Part shown: piece after piece, positions 1 to 11,127 of the stretch
How positions within the stretch are numbered: the first letter of the stretch is position 1
Layout: every line of letters begins with the position of its first letter
Source of the DNA: Pseudorhodobacter sp. PARRP1
GTDB taxonomy: Bacteria; Pseudomonadota; Alphaproteobacteria; Rhodobacterales; Rhodobacteraceae
Assembly: GCA_002256245.1 (NCBI GenBank)
Contig: NKIU01000001.1
Location: 486,232 to 550,231, forward strand
Reading direction: 5' to 3'
Length of the DNA stretch: 64,000 nucleotides
Made by a program: the position numbers and the translations under genes
The notes under the pieces: model-generated
What the model was told of the DNA's origin: nothing
The model's input: only the letters and a program-made list of their open reading frames with translations
Database searches by the model: none

Positions 1-50
1 CCCCCCGCCCCCCCCCCCCCCCCCCCCCCCCCCCCTGCCCCCCCTGCCCC
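1..50. repeat. Homopolymeric C tract at window edge
   Basis: Almost pure C, with one G at position 7 and T/G interruptions near positions 36-46. It lies just beyond the stop codon of parC, so it is a G run on the parC strand. Nothing coding or structured can be read in it. It may be a true homopolymer or an assembly or sequencing artefact at a contig edge. Confidence 0.7.
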
Positions 51-75
51 AGCGTTACGTCGGCAAAAAGGCCGT

Positions 76-2379
<2,304 letters not shown>

Positions 2380-2536
2380 GGATGTGGTGTAGTGCCGGGC
2401 CGCGATCTGGTCCAGCGGGAAAAAGCACGCGCCGCGCTGACATCGCGCAGAATGGGGGGAAGAATCGCTGTTTTTTCCACTCTACAACGCGTAATATCAT
2501 GCTATGTGAGCAGCGCTTCAGTGGGGTGGCTGTGTG

Positions 2537-3046
2537 ATGTTTAAACTGACCTTTTTCCTGTGTGCCGGTCTTTATGCCGCCATGATTTTCGGCGGTGCCA
2601 ACCATGGGCAGCAACGATTTGGCTTGATGGAACAGCCGAAAGCCGCGCCGATCGTCGTGCGCAAGGCAATTCAGGTTGTGCCGGATCAGGTTGCGCCGGA
2701 AGTGGCCGCGACCCCTGCCGCACCCGTGGTTGCCAACCTGACAGAAGCGGCCTTTGTGCCCGATGCGCCGCTGATGGCAGCGGTCCCCGCCGTGGAAGCG
2801 ACCCCCAACGCACCGCAACCCGAAGCGACACCGGAATCGATCCCGGGCGTGGTGATGGTGGTGAACACAAAATCTGCCAATGTCCGCTCTGGCCCAGGTC
2901 AGGATTTTGACGTGGTGGGGCGTCTGGCGCGCGGCGAAACTGTGCTGGTCGTGGTGCAGGGCGAAGGTGCCGACGGCTGGTCGCTGATCCGGGTAGAGGG
3001 TGACGGGGTTGAGGGCTATATCGCCAGCCGCCTGCTTACGGAGTGA
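2537..3046 (+). CDS. SH3-domain protein with N-terminal membrane anchor
   Basis: The 169-residue product begins with a hydrophobic stretch at about residues 2-18 (signal peptide or anchor). A long Ala/Pro/Val-rich linker follows. The C-terminus, about residues 110-169, is a bacterial SH3 (SH3b) domain, shown by the segments SANVRSGPGQDFDVVGRLARG and GYIASRLL. SH3b domains usually bind peptidoglycan or other envelope ligands, so a periplasmic, cell-wall-associated role is inferred. I chose the ATG at 2537; an in-frame GTG three bases earlier is equally close to the weak GTGGGG ribosome site. The gene stands alone, divergent from parC and ahead of an SDR gene. The specific function is unknown. 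Confidence 0.8.
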   Translation: MFKLTFFLCAGLYAAMIFGGANHGQQRFGLMEQPKAAPIVVRKAIQVVPDQVAPEVAATPAAPVVANLTEAAFVPDAPLMAAVPAVEATPNAPQPEATPESIPGVVMVVNTKSANVRSGPGQDFDVVGRLARGETVLVVVQGEGADGWSLIRVEGDGVEGYIASRLLTE

Positions 3047-3134
3047 GCGTCGCCAACTGACGATCTGCAACTGAGAGATTGTCGAAACATGCCGCAGCCC
3101 TTACCAAGGGGAAAACCCAAAAAGGGCAGCAGGC

Positions 3135-3959
3135 ATGGAACGCACAATTTTGATCACCGGATGCTCGTCGGGCATCGGACTTGATGCCGCGCGCGGCCTG
3201 AAGGCGCGGGGCTGGCGGGTGTTTGCCACCTGCCGGCAAGAACCCGACTGCGAGCGCCTGCGCGCGGAGGGGCTTGAAAGTTTCGTTCTGGACTACGCCG
3301 ATGAGGCAAGCGTGGAAGCCGCTGTGGCCGAGGTGGTGGCGCGCACTGGCGGCAAGCTGGACGCGCTTTACAACAACGGCGCCTTCGCCTGCCCCGGCGC
3401 TGTCGAAGACCTGCCACGTGGTGCGCTGCGGGCGATTTTTGAGACCAATCTGTTTGGCTATCACGACCTGACGCGTCGGGTGATCCCGCTGATGCGCGCG
3501 CAGGGCGGCGGGCGGATTATCAATTGTTCTTCGGTGCTTGGACTGGTGGCACTGAAATGGCGCGGCGCCTATGTGGCGACCAAATTCGCCATGGAGGGGC
3601 TGACGGATGTGCTGCGCATCGAGATGGCGGATACCGGCATCAAGGTGATCTTGATCGAGCCGGGGCCGATCGGCACCGCGATCCGCGAAAAGGCTATCCC
3701 GCATTTTGAACGCTGGATTGATTGGCAAAACTCGGCGCGTTCGGCAGAATATGCCGCCTTGCGCGGGCGGCTTTACGAGGCTGGCCCGAAGGATCGGTGG
3801 GAGTTGCCAGCCTCGGCCGTCACCGAAAAGCTGATCCACGCGCTGGAATCGCCGCGCCCCAAACCGCGGTATTATGTCACCATGCCCACGCATCTGATGG
3901 GCCTTGCGCGGCGCATTCTGCCGACATGGGCGCTGGATTGGATGATCTCGAAAGGCTAG
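3135..3959 (+). CDS. Short-chain dehydrogenase/reductase family oxidoreductase
   Basis: A classical SDR of 274 residues. The nucleotide-binding motif TGCSSGIG is at residues 8-15, the NNG structural motif near 80-82, catalytic Ser at 132 or 133, and YVATK gives catalytic Tyr146 and Lys150. The post-motif sequence (GPIGTAIREK) and the extended C-terminus resemble the SDR subgroup that includes retinol-dehydrogenase-like and sterol-like enzymes, but the substrate cannot be read from sequence. The ATG at 3135 follows GGCAGCAGGC, a weak ribosome site. The gene appears monocistronic; a small membrane protein gene begins 68 bp downstream on the same strand. Confidence 0.88.
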   Translation: MERTILITGCSSGIGLDAARGLKARGWRVFATCRQEPDCERLRAEGLESFVLDYADEASVEAAVAEVVARTGGKLDALYNNGAFACPGAVEDLPRGALRAIFETNLFGYHDLTRRVIPLMRAQGGGRIINCSSVLGLVALKWRGAYVATKFAMEGLTDVLRIEMADTGIKVILIEPGPIGTAIREKAIPHFERWIDWQNSARSAEYAALRGRLYEAGPKDRWELPASAVTEKLIHALESPRPKPRYYVTMPTHLMGLARRILPTWALDWMISKG

Positions 3960-4027
3960 CCTTTCGTTTTCCGGTTCGCTTTTTTGCATCAAGCGCCTAA
4001 ATCAGAGCCAACGCGAAAGGAAACCGC

Positions 4028-4237
4028 ATGTTCAGCGACCCCATTTTCATCATTGGTGTGCTTGCCTGCTTTTTAGTGCTGATCATTCTCATGGTCGGCA
4101 TCGGCAGCTTTGCCAAAGGCGGCGAGTTCAACCGCAAACACTCTAACCGTTTGATGCGATACAGAATTATCGCCCAAGCCGCGGCGGTGATCATCATCGT
4201 GGGCTATGCCTATTATCGCAGCAAGGGTGGCAACTGA
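4028..4237 (+). CDS. HIG1-like twin-transmembrane protein
   Basis: A 69-residue protein with two hydrophobic helices (about residues 5-27 and 47-62) separated by a short basic loop. The loop and second helix carry N-x3-R-Y-R-x3-Q, close to the QRRQ signature of the hypoxia-induced HIG1/Rcf1 family, with Asn in place of the first Gln. Mitochondrial family members assist cytochrome c oxidase; a similar membrane role here is inference. The start has an upstream AAAGGAAA ribosome site. Its TGA stop shares one base with the ATG of the downstream cobalamin adenosyltransferase, so the two are translationally coupled, and etfBA follows. Confidence 0.75.
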   Translation: MFSDPIFIIGVLACFLVLIILMVGIGSFAKGGEFNRKHSNRLMRYRIIAQAAAVIIIVGYAYYRSKGGN

Positions 4238-4809
4238 TGGTCGTTCTGTCGAAGATCTACACCAAAACCGGTGACGCGGGCGAAACGGCCCTGGGCAATG
4301 GCGCTCGGGTGGCGAAAAACTCTGCCCGCGTCAGCGCCTATGGCACGGTGGATGAAACCAACGCCACGGTGGGGCTGGCCCGGCAGCACGCCAGCGGCGA
4401 GATGGATGCCTGCCTGCAACGGATTTCCAACGATCTGTTCGATCTGGGCGCTGATCTGTGCACCCCCGATATCGAGAATGATGCCACCGCCCCCTACCCG
4501 CGCCTGCGGATGATCGCAGGGCAAGTGGCGCGGCTTGAGACGGAAATTGATGCGATGAACGCCCGTCTGACACCGCTGCGCAGCTTTATCCTGCCCGGAG
4601 GCTCTGCCCTGGCTGCGCATTTGCATCTGTGCCGGACGGTGTGCCGTCGCGCCGAACGCCTGGTGGTGGAACTGGCCGCGTCCGAGGTGGTGAACCCCGA
4701 AGCGGTGAAATACCTGAACCGGCTGTCGGATTGGTTCTTTGTGGCGGGCCGGATCGCCAACAACGACGGGCACGACGATGTGCTGTGGGTGCCGGGGCTG
4801 ACGCGTTAG
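4237..4809 (+). CDS. Cob(I)yrinic acid a,c-diamide/cobalamin adenosyltransferase, PduO type
   Basis: Transfers the adenosyl group of ATP to reduced corrinoid to make adenosylcobalamin. The 190-residue length is typical of the PduO/MMAB family. The N-terminal ATP-binding segment KIYTKTGDAGETALGNG is at residues 6-22. The C-terminal conserved segments RAERLVVEL and YLNRLSDWFFVAGR are present. AdoCbl would serve the mutases of the ethylmalonyl-CoA pathway, whose methylsuccinyl-CoA dehydrogenase is also encoded in this window. The start codon overlaps the previous stop by one base. The gene ends 117 bp before etfB. Confidence 0.92.
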   Translation: MVVLSKIYTKTGDAGETALGNGARVAKNSARVSAYGTVDETNATVGLARQHASGEMDACLQRISNDLFDLGADLCTPDIENDATAPYPRLRMIAGQVARLETEIDAMNARLTPLRSFILPGGSALAAHLHLCRTVCRRAERLVVELAASEVVNPEAVKYLNRLSDWFFVAGRIANNDGHDDVLWVPGLTR

Positions 4810-4926
4810 ACGCGACGTAGCGCCGCAAATTTCTGTCGGTTTTGGTCTGTTGCCGCAGCCTTCAACGCGATATGACGGCTGCGAGAGCTTGGGCGGCCTT
4901 CGGGCCATTGAACGGAGATATACGCG

Positions 4927-5688
4927 ATGAAGGTTCTTGTGCCTGTCAAACGTGTGATCGACTACAACGTGAAGGTGCGCGTGAAAGCGGACGGTTCCGG
5001 GGTTGATCTGGCCAATGTGAAGATGTCGATGAACCCGTTTGACGAGATCGCGGTGGAAGAAGCGATCCGGCTGAAGGAAAAGGGCGTGGCAACCGAGGTT
5101 GTCGTGGTCTCTATCGGCGTGAAGCAAAGCCAGGAAACCCTGCGCACCGCTTTGGCGATGGGTGCAGATCGTGCGATCCTCATCGAGGCCACCGACAACG
5201 TGCACACCGATATCGAGCCGCTTTCGGTCGCCAAGCTGCTGGCCGCAGTTGTGCGCGAAGAAGCCCCCGGCATCGTGCTGTGCGGCAAGCAAGCCATTGA
5301 TAACGATATGAATGCCACCGGCCAGATGCTGTCGGCCCTGCTGGGCTGGAGCCAAGCCACCTTCGTGTCGGAACTGGCGATTGAGGGCGACAAAGCCGTG
5401 GTCACCCGTGAGGTGGACGGCGGTTTGCAGACGATTTCGGTGAAAATGCCGACCATCGTTTCGGTCGATCTGCGCTTGAACGAGCCGCGCTATGCAAGCC
5501 TGCCGAATATCATGAAAGCCAAGGCCAAGCCTTTGGCGATCAAGACGCCCGCTGATTTCGGCGTCGATGTGGCCCCGCGCCTGAGCATCTTGAAAACCGT
5601 TGAACCCGCAGGCCGCAAGGCTGGCGTCAAAGTGGGCTCGGTTGACGAGCTGATCGCGAAACTCAAAGACGAAGCGGGGGTGATCTGA
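4927..5688 (+). CDS. etfB: Electron transfer flavoprotein beta subunit
   Basis: Small subunit of the ETF heterodimer that accepts electrons from acyl-CoA dehydrogenases and passes them to ETF-ubiquinone oxidoreductase. The 253-residue protein starts [20 protein letters not shown] and carries the family segments [18 protein letters not shown] and [13 protein letters not shown], the latter in the AMP-binding region. The ribosome site is CGGAGATATACGCG before the ATG. It is coupled to etfA by a TGATG junction at 5686-5690. Likely dehydrogenase partners in this window include methylsuccinyl-CoA dehydrogenase at 17030-18682. Confidence 0.96.
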   Translation: MKVLVPVKRVIDYNVKVRVKADGSGVDLANVKMSMNPFDEIAVEEAIRLKEKGVATEVVVVSIGVKQSQETLRTALAMGADRAILIEATDNVHTDIEPLSVAKLLAAVVREEAPGIVLCGKQAIDNDMNATGQMLSALLGWSQATFVSELAIEGDKAVVTREVDGGLQTISVKMPTIVSVDLRLNEPRYASLPNIMKAKAKPLAIKTPADFGVDVAPRLSILKTVEPAGRKAGVKVGSVDELIAKLKDEAGVI

Positions 5689-6614
5689 TGGCCGTTCTGC
5701 TGATTGCGGATGTAAACGAAGGCGCTTTGGCGACCGACGCCGTTGCAAAAACCCTGGCCGCGGTGGCTTCGCTTGGCGAAGTGCATGTGCTGGTGGCCGG
5801 CACGGGCGGTGATGCCGCTGCGGCCGAGGCTGCTAAATTGTCGGGCGTTTCCAAAGTCTTGTTCGCCGATGACCACGCCTATTGCCATGGCATGGCAGAA
5901 TCCACCGCCGCTTTGGTGGTTGGCTTGGCGGGCAGCTACAGCCACATCTGTGGTGCCGCGACCGCGTTCAACAAGAACGTGCTGCCGCGCGTGGCGGCAT
6001 TGCTCGACGTGATGGTGATCTCGGATGCGACCGCTGTTGTCGATGCCGACACGTTCGAGCGCCCGATCTACGCTGGCAACGCGGTGCAGACCGTGAAATC
6101 GGCGGATGCGAAAAAGGTGTTCACCGTCCGCACCGCCACCTTCACGGCGGTTGAGGCGAACGGTTCGGCTGCGGTTGAGAAAATCGGCGGGCCGGGCGAG
6201 GCCGGGCTTTCGGCTTGGGTCGAAGACAAGACCGCAACCTCTGACCGCCCTGAGCTGACCAGCGCTGGCATCGTGGTTTCGGGTGGCCGTGGTGTCGGCA
6301 GCAAGGAAAGCTTTGATCTGATCGAAAATCTGGCCGACAAACTGGGCGCGGCCGTAGGCGCTTCGCGCGCGGCGGTCGATTCGGGCTACGCGCCGAACGA
6401 TTGGCAAGTGGGTCAGACCGGCAAGGTCGTGGCACCGCAGCTTTATGTGGCCGTCGGGATTTCCGGCGCAATTCAGCACCTTGCCGGGATGAAGGACAGC
6501 AAAGTCATCGTCGCGATCAACAAGGATGAAGAGGCGCCAATCTTCCAGGTGGCCGATTATGGTCTGGTGGGCGATCTGTTCACCGTTGTGCCGGAACTGA
6601 TCGAAAAGCTGTAA
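5688..6614 (+). CDS. etfA: Electron transfer flavoprotein alpha subunit
   Basis: FAD-carrying large subunit of ETF, 308 residues, normal for the family. The N-terminal domain holds the AATAFNKNVLPRVAALLDV segment. The C-terminal FAD-binding domain has GASRAAVDSG, QVGQTGKVVAPQLYVAVGISG and the VIVAINKDEEAPIF loop. Its ATG overlaps the etfB stop by one base, fixing a 1:1 translationally coupled pair. Transcription should end at the strong hairpin plus T run immediately downstream (6634-6660). Confidence 0.97.
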   Translation: MAVLLIADVNEGALATDAVAKTLAAVASLGEVHVLVAGTGGDAAAAEAAKLSGVSKVLFADDHAYCHGMAESTAALVVGLAGSYSHICGAATAFNKNVLPRVAALLDVMVISDATAVVDADTFERPIYAGNAVQTVKSADAKKVFTVRTATFTAVEANGSAAVEKIGGPGEAGLSAWVEDKTATSDRPELTSAGIVVSGGRGVGSKESFDLIENLADKLGAAVGASRAAVDSGYAPNDWQVGQTGKVVAPQLYVAVGISGAIQHLAGMKDSKVIVAINKDEEAPIFQVADYGLVGDLFTVVPELIEKL

Positions 6615-6633
6615 CTGCGCGTGCATCGCACAG

Positions 6634-6660
6634 AAAAGGGCGCCTTACGGCGCCCTTTTT
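6634..6660 (+). terminator. Rho-independent terminator of etfBA
   Basis: AAAGGGCGCC and GGCGCCCTTT form a 10-bp stem around a TTAC loop, ending in a T run, 20 bp after the etfA stop. The stem is symmetrical with A and T tails, so it may also stop transcription of the minus-strand DUF6473 gene, whose stop codon abuts it. Confidence 0.9.
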
Positions 6661-7487
6661 CACATCAGTCGATGAATGGCGGGCAACAGCAGATCGGCCA
6701 CCTCTTGATGCGCCACAGGACCGGGCAGTGCGGCGGCAGCCGGCGCTTGCATAGGGGCAAATGCCATCCCCTCCACGCCCTGCGACAGAGCGGCGTGGCT
6801 GATCACAGCCTCGACATATTCTGCCACGGGCCCGCGTATGGCGGTGACCATTTCGCTGTCCACCAACAGTGGCTGATGCTCCAGATTGCCGCGGCGGGTG
6901 GGCGGCGGCGGCGGTTGGTCTGACACCCAGAGCAGAATCACCCGACGACCAAGGCGCGACAGCAGCAGCTTCATCCGCGTGACCCATGCCGCCCGAAGTT
7001 CCTCGGCAAGAACCTCAAACTTGTCTGCCGAAGCCGCTTGCAGCGCCATCAGCATGTGACGCGTAAAGTTAAACTCGGTAAAATCGACGCGCGGATAGAT
7101 CGCGCGCAGCAGCGGTGTCGCCCCCAAGAAGCGATCATTGCGGCGCGGATGCACGGCGTAGTATCGGTTTGACAGGTTTTGCGCCCCCAGAATCTGCACC
7201 ACCGTCACCGTCGCCTGTGCGGCAACCCGTGTGACCGAAACCTCGTTCAAAAACACATCCGGCCCTGCGTTCATGCAGCCCAGATTGGCAACTGGCAGCC
7301 CCAACTCCCGCTCTATCAGATCGGGAAATGGCACGGGGACGAATTTGCCATAAGTCTCTGTGCCCCCCAGCACCGCGACATAGGCCCGTTCGATATCCCG
7401 TCGCGGCCCACGGAACAAAACCCGCGAGTCGCCATAACGGCACGGAAAATAATCCAGCGACCCCTCGCCGGGAAACACATACGCCAT
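6660..7487 (-). CDS. DUF6473 family protein
   Basis: The product resembles the uncharacterised DUF6473 family common in Rhodobacteraceae. Characteristic pieces are the N-terminal YRYGDSRVLFRGPRR-like segment, VAVLGGTETYGKF and the Cys-containing LPVANLGCMNAGPD segment. The order (GGTETYG, then NLGxxNAG) looks like an SGNH-type fold, but I cannot place a catalytic triad with certainty. I chose the ATG at 7487 (MAYVFPGEG), preceded by GGGTGGG; an in-frame TTG at 7520 adds 11 residues. The C-terminal 60 residues are Ala/Pro rich. Family known, function unknown. Confidence 0.75.
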   Translation of the reverse strand: MAYVFPGEGSLDYFPCRYGDSRVLFRGPRRDIERAYVAVLGGTETYGKFVPVPFPDLIERELGLPVANLGCMNAGPDVFLNEVSVTRVAAQATVTVVQILGAQNLSNRYYAVHPRRNDRFLGATPLLRAIYPRVDFTEFNFTRHMLMALQAASADKFEVLAEELRAAWVTRMKLLLSRLGRRVILLWVSDQPPPPPTRRGNLEHQPLLVDSEMVTAIRGPVAEYVEAVISHAALSQGVEGMAFAPMQAPAAAALPGPVAHQEVADLLLPAIHRLM

Positions 7488-7648
7488 AGCCCACCCATTC
7501 GCCTTAACACCCAAGGCCAACTCTGCCCGAATCGCCTTTCCAAATCGCTAACGCCAGCATTTTTGAAGAATTGTTCTTAACCGCCACAGGGTTGCACCCG
7601 CCCGGTTAGGCTGCGTATTGTGCCGCGAGCAGTTTAGGGGGCTTTGGC

Positions 7649-8524
7649 ATGGAAATCCGGTCGGTGGGCATCGTGGGCGCGGGGCAGATGGGCAACGGGA
7701 TTGCGCATGTGTTCGCCATGGCCGGGTATGATGTGCTGCTGAACGACGTGAATCCCGAGATGCTGGCGAAGGCAATCTCGACCATCGACAAGAATATGGA
7801 GCGGCAGGTTTCGCGCGGCAAGCTTGCAGCCGAAGACAAGGCCGCGGCCTTGGCGCGGATCAAGACCACGGAAGTGCTGGCCGATCTGGGGCCGCTGGAT
7901 TTGGTGATTGAAGCTGCGACCGAGAAGGAAGCCATCAAGAACGCGATCTTTGACGGGCTGCTGCCGCATCTGGCGCCGCAGACGATCCTGACCTCGAACA
8001 CCTCGTCGATCTCGATCACCCGGCTGGCCAGCCGCACCGACCGCCCGGAAAAGTTCATGGGCTTCCACTTTATGAATCCGGTGCCGGTGATGCAACTGGT
8101 GGAACTGATCCGGGGCATCGCGACCGATAAAGAGACCTACGATACTTTGCTGGCTGTGGTGGGGAAGCTGGGCAAGACGGCGGCGAGTGCCGAGGATTTC
8201 CCGGCCTTCATCGTGAACCGCATCCTGATGCCGATGATAAATGAGGCGGTCTATACGCTGTATGAGGGCGTGGGCTCGGTGAAGTCGATTGATGAGAGTT
8301 TGAAGCTGGGGGCCAACCACCCGATGGGGCCGCTGGAGTTGGCGGATTTTATTGGCCTTGATACCTGCCTCGCGATCATGAACGTGCTGCATGATGGCTT
8401 GGGGGATACCAAATATCGGCCCTGCCCGCTGCTGTCGAAATATGTCGAGGCGGGGTGGCTGGGGCGGAAAACCCAGCGGGGGTTCTATGATTACCGGGGT
8501 GAGGTGCCTGTGCCCACGCGGTGA
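7649..8524 (+). CDS. hbd: 3-hydroxybutyryl-CoA dehydrogenase
   Basis: NAD(P)-dependent interconversion of 3-hydroxybutyryl-CoA and acetoacetyl-CoA, linking polyhydroxybutyrate, butyrate and ethylmalonyl-CoA metabolism. The 291-residue protein has the dinucleotide motif GAGQMG at residues 10-15. The catalytic-region segments are [23 protein letters not shown] (active-site His) and [18 protein letters not shown]. The C-terminal domain has [16 protein letters not shown]. The ribosome site AGGGGGC precedes the ATG by 7 bases. It is monocistronic, with its own terminator at 8526-8547. Confidence 0.95.
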   Translation: MEIRSVGIVGAGQMGNGIAHVFAMAGYDVLLNDVNPEMLAKAISTIDKNMERQVSRGKLAAEDKAAALARIKTTEVLADLGPLDLVIEAATEKEAIKNAIFDGLLPHLAPQTILTSNTSSISITRLASRTDRPEKFMGFHFMNPVPVMQLVELIRGIATDKETYDTLLAVVGKLGKTAASAEDFPAFIVNRILMPMINEAVYTLYEGVGSVKSIDESLKLGANHPMGPLELADFIGLDTCLAIMNVLHDGLGDTKYRPCPLLSKYVEAGWLGRKTQRGFYDYRGEVPVPTR

Positions 8525-8525
8525 T

Positions 8526-8547
8526 GGTCCCGCGTTGGGACCTTTTT
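8526..8547 (+). terminator. Rho-independent terminator of hbd
   Basis: GGTCCC and GGGACC form a 6-bp GC-rich stem around GCGTT, directly followed by TTTTT, two bases after the hbd stop. Confidence 0.88.
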
Positions 8548-8567
8548 ATAATGACCTGAAATCAACA

Positions 8568-8599
8568 GGTTAATCCGCGGTGTTCACCGCGCGTTAACC
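8568..8599. repeat. 32-bp quasi-palindrome between convergent genes
   Basis: Outer arms GGTTAA/TTAACC and inner arms CGCGGTG/CACCGCG are separated by a 2+2 base mismatch. The element lies 10 bp past the stop of the minus-strand acyltransferase gene and 20 bp past the hbd terminator. It could be the 3' hairpin of the minus-strand transcript, but no clean T run follows, or a protein-binding site. Confidence 0.6.
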
Positions 8600-8609
8600 T
8601 TGCTGCGCG

Positions 8610-9491
8610 TCAGGCCTTCTTGCCGAGACCCAGCGTATGCTCGCGCAGCCATGCAAGGAAGCCGCGCGGGTTGCCTTCCCATTTGTCCAACTCGGTCGCG
8701 GGGATCGGCGCACCAATGAACGGGCGCTGCGGTTTGAACAGGGCGCGCTTGATCTCATACAGCAGCAGGCCCTGCCGCAGCGTGTCCGAGAGCTTGTTGG
8801 CGATCAGAAACGCGCGCGAGTTCTGCCCGGTGAAGTGCATCGGCAGAATCGTCGCTCCCGAACGCTGGATCATCTTGTGGGTGAACACGTTCCACTCAGC
8901 CTCTATCGCCGGGCCAAAAAAGCCTTCCGACATCGCGACCTTGCCAGCCGGAAACACGATGATCGCGCCGCCCGCCTTCAGATGCGCCATGGTCTCTGTC
9001 CGCATCTGCAAACCCAGTTCGCGGGCGTTATCCTCGTGCGGGAACGGCACCGGAATCATGAATTCGGCCACTTCGGGAATGCCGGTCAGCAGGCTGCGGG
9101 TCAGAATCTTGAAATCAGAGCGCACCCGGTTGACCATTTCGGCCATGATCATGCCATCGACCAGACCATGCGGATGGTTTGCCACCACCACCAGCGCCCC
9201 CGTCGGCGGGATCAGCGCAATTTCCTCGGGCGGCGTGTCAATGCGGATGCCCATTTGCCGGATCGCTTTGGGCCAGAACGGTGAGCCAAACGGCGCGCCC
9301 GAGCGTTCAAAATCGCGGATCAGGCGCAGCAGCGTGATTTTCGCCGTCAGCCATTCAATCGCGCGAATCGTTCCGGCCTTGAACGGGTTGGTAAACGTGC
9401 CGGCATAGGACAGCCGTCGCATGTCATACTCGCGCTTACCGCTGGGCAGCGCGGCCGCGATGACGGTCTCTGTCTGTGGCGTATCTGTCAC
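8610..9491 (-). CDS. Lysophospholipid acyltransferase family protein (PlsC-like)
   Basis: A membrane-associated acyltransferase, probably acylating a lysophospholipid or lyso-ornithine lipid. The diagnostic block is VVVANHPHGLVDGM, an NHPHG-type variant of the NHxxxxD catalytic motif. It is followed by the PVPFPHEDNARELG and GAIIVFPAGKVAMSEG blocks that contact the acyl acceptor. This variant is seen in hemolysin/OlsA-like acyltransferases rather than classic PlsC. I placed the start at the GTG at 9491, with GGAAGG upstream, because an ATG further out would overlap the HPr gene. The mature length is 293 residues. It is the last gene of the carbon-signalling operon. Confidence 0.82.
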   Translation of the reverse strand: MTDTPQTETVIAAALPSGKREYDMRRLSYAGTFTNPFKAGTIRAIEWLTAKITLLRLIRDFERSGAPFGSPFWPKAIRQMGIRIDTPPEEIALIPPTGALVVVANHPHGLVDGMIMAEMVNRVRSDFKILTRSLLTGIPEVAEFMIPVPFPHEDNARELGLQMRTETMAHLKAGGAIIVFPAGKVAMSEGFFGPAIEAEWNVFTHKMIQRSGATILPMHFTGQNSRAFLIANKLSDTLRQGLLLYEIKRALFKPQRPFIGAPIPATELDKWEGNPRGFLAWLREHTLGLGKKA

Positions 9492-9519
9492 GAAGCCCAA
9501 GCCTTCCCCGTCGCGCGCC

Positions 9520-9789
9520 TCAGAACTCTTCTCCGAAGCGGTTGGCCACCAAATCCGCCAGCGCCGTGGCAAGCGCCGCAGCCGCAGGACCACTGGTAGA
9601 GACCTCAATAGAGGTTCCGCGAGAGGCTGCCAACATCAAAAGCCCCATGATGCTGTCACCCGACACTGTCATGCCGTCTTTGCTGACCTGTGCCGTTGCG
9701 TCAAACTCTTCGACCACCTCGACGAATTTGGCCGAAGCGCGGGCATGCAGGCCCTTTTCGTTGATGATTTGCAGCGTTTGCGCGGCCAT
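9520..9789 (-). CDS. ptsH: HPr family phosphocarrier protein
   Basis: Small phosphocarrier of 89 residues. His15 in GLHARAS is the PEP/Enzyme I-dependent phosphorylation site. Ser46 in DSIMGLLML matches the site used by HPr kinase, and a short HprK is encoded in the same operon. The gene sits 4 bp after the EIIA gene. No sugar-specific permease is present nearby, so this HPr most likely belongs to a regulatory, PTS-Ntr-like relay rather than sugar uptake. Confidence 0.95.
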   Translation of the reverse strand: MAAQTLQIINEKGLHARASAKFVEVVEEFDATAQVSKDGMTVSGDSIMGLLMLAASRGTSIEVSTSGPAAAALATALADLVANRFGEEF

Positions 9790-9793
9790 GTGT

Positions 9794-10189
9794 TCAGGCC
9801 CCCCCGCCCAGATCCAGCGAATTGATATATTTGCGCCCGGCTTCCAGCGCCGCAGCCACGGCTTCGGTCACGGGAAGTTCACGCGATTTTGCCAGTTTGA
9901 TCAACATCGGCAGATTGGCGCCGTAGATAATCCGCCGCTCAGATGCCGCGCAGGCCATCAGCGACAGATTCGATGGCGAGCCTCCGAACATATCGGTCAC
10001 CATCACCACGCCCTGCCCCTGATCCACCGCATCAGCGGCGTCACAAATCTCGCGCTGTTTGGCAACGCGGTCGTGATCATCCTCAATCGCAATCGCCCGC
10101 ATGGAGGTCTGCGGACCTACCACGTGTTCGACTGCGGAAAGATATTCCCGCGCCAAGCCGCCATGTGCCACGATCACGATACCGATCAC
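9794..10189 (-). CDS. PTS system mannose/fructose-type EIIA component
   Basis: 131-residue EIIA of the mannose (ManX-type) family. His9 in VAHGG is the phosphorylation site, and the DMFGGSPSN segment is the second family signature. It lacks fused EIIB or partner EIIC/EIID domains, as is usual for the alphaproteobacterial regulatory version, where EIIA reports on the phosphorylation state of HPr. It lies 7 bp after rapZ and 4 bp before ptsH. Confidence 0.94.
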   Translation of the reverse strand: MIGIVIVAHGGLAREYLSAVEHVVGPQTSMRAIAIEDDHDRVAKQREICDAADAVDQGQGVVMVTDMFGGSPSNLSLMACAASERRIIYGANLPMLIKLAKSRELPVTEAVAAALEAGRKYINSLDLGGGA

Positions 10190-10196
10190 GCGTGTC

Positions 10197-11120
10197 TTAC
10201 CTCGACCCTAGAGCAGGCGTTGTCGCTGCCCTGCGTTCCAATTCACGATGTCGTTTTGACACCGGCCAGCCCGCTTCTGCAAGCACCTTGCCCAGTTTTT
10301 CTGCAACTGCAACAGAGCGATGTTGCCCCCCGGTGCAGCCGAAGCCGATCGACAGATGCGCCTTACCCTCTGCAAGATGGGCTGGAAGTAGCATCAAGAC
10401 AAGACCCTGCAACCTTTGGAAGAAATCAGCGAAGCGCGGGTCGGTTTCAATATGGGCGGCCACGGCAGAATCGCGGCCATCCTTGTCGCGCAGATCGGCC
10501 TGCCAGTAGGGATTCGTCAGAAAACGGCAGTCAAACACCATATCCAACCCACGCGGCAGCCCGCGCTTATAGCTGAACGACTGCACCGAAACCGCCATAT
10601 GTGCCGTTGCGTCACGATCAAACCATTTGCCGATCTCGGCCTTAAGATCATGCGGCGACATCTCGGTGGTGTCGATCAGATGATCGGCGCGCACCCGCAC
10701 CGGGGCCAGCAGATCAATCTCGCGCGCGATGCCCTCGGTGGGGGTTTCCATCGGGGCCAACGGATGGCGGCGGCGGGTTTGCGAATAGCGCCGGATCAAC
10801 TCGGAAGGGTCGCAATCGAGATAGATCAGTTCCAGCCCAATGCGCGGATCGCGGGTCAGTGTGTCGATCAACTCGATCAGCGCGGTGGTGTTGAAATCGC
10901 GGTTGCGCACATCAAGGCCAAGGGCAATCGGGCGGCCAAGGCTGGGGCCATCGATCAGCCGCGGCACGAGGCTGAGGGGAAGGTTGTCGATCACCTCAAA
11001 CCCCAGATCTTCCAGCGCATGAATAGCCGTTGACCGGCCCGCACCCGAGGGGCCGGTGATCAGAACCAGTTGATGCTCTGGTCCAGGTTCGGGTTGCCCC
11101 GGTTCGGTTACACGCGTCAC
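10197..11120 (-). CDS. rapZ: RNase adapter protein RapZ
   Basis: P-loop protein of 307 residues. Walker A is GPSGAGRS near residues 23-30. The C-terminal domain carries the [12 protein letters not shown] signature that in Escherichia coli binds small RNA and glucosamine-6-phosphate. In enterobacteria RapZ targets GlmZ for RNase E; no such RNA is visible here, so the alphaproteobacterial role remains open. The operon position between hprK and the PTS genes is conserved. The start is GTG or ATG in a region overlapping no other gene, 7 bp from hprK. Confidence 0.93.
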   Translation of the reverse strand: MTRVTEPGQPEPGPEHQLVLITGPSGAGRSTAIHALEDLGFEVIDNLPLSLVPRLIDGPSLGRPIALGLDVRNRDFNTTALIELIDTLTRDPRIGLELIYLDCDPSELIRRYSQTRRRHPLAPMETPTEGIAREIDLLAPVRVRADHLIDTTEMSPHDLKAEIGKWFDRDATAHMAVSVQSFSYKRGLPRGLDMVFDCRFLTNPYWQADLRDKDGRDSAVAAHIETDPRFADFFQRLQGLVLMLLPAHLAEGKAHLSIGFGCTGGQHRSVAVAEKLGKVLAEAGWPVSKRHRELERRAATTPALGSR

Positions 11121-11127
11121 GTCAGCC

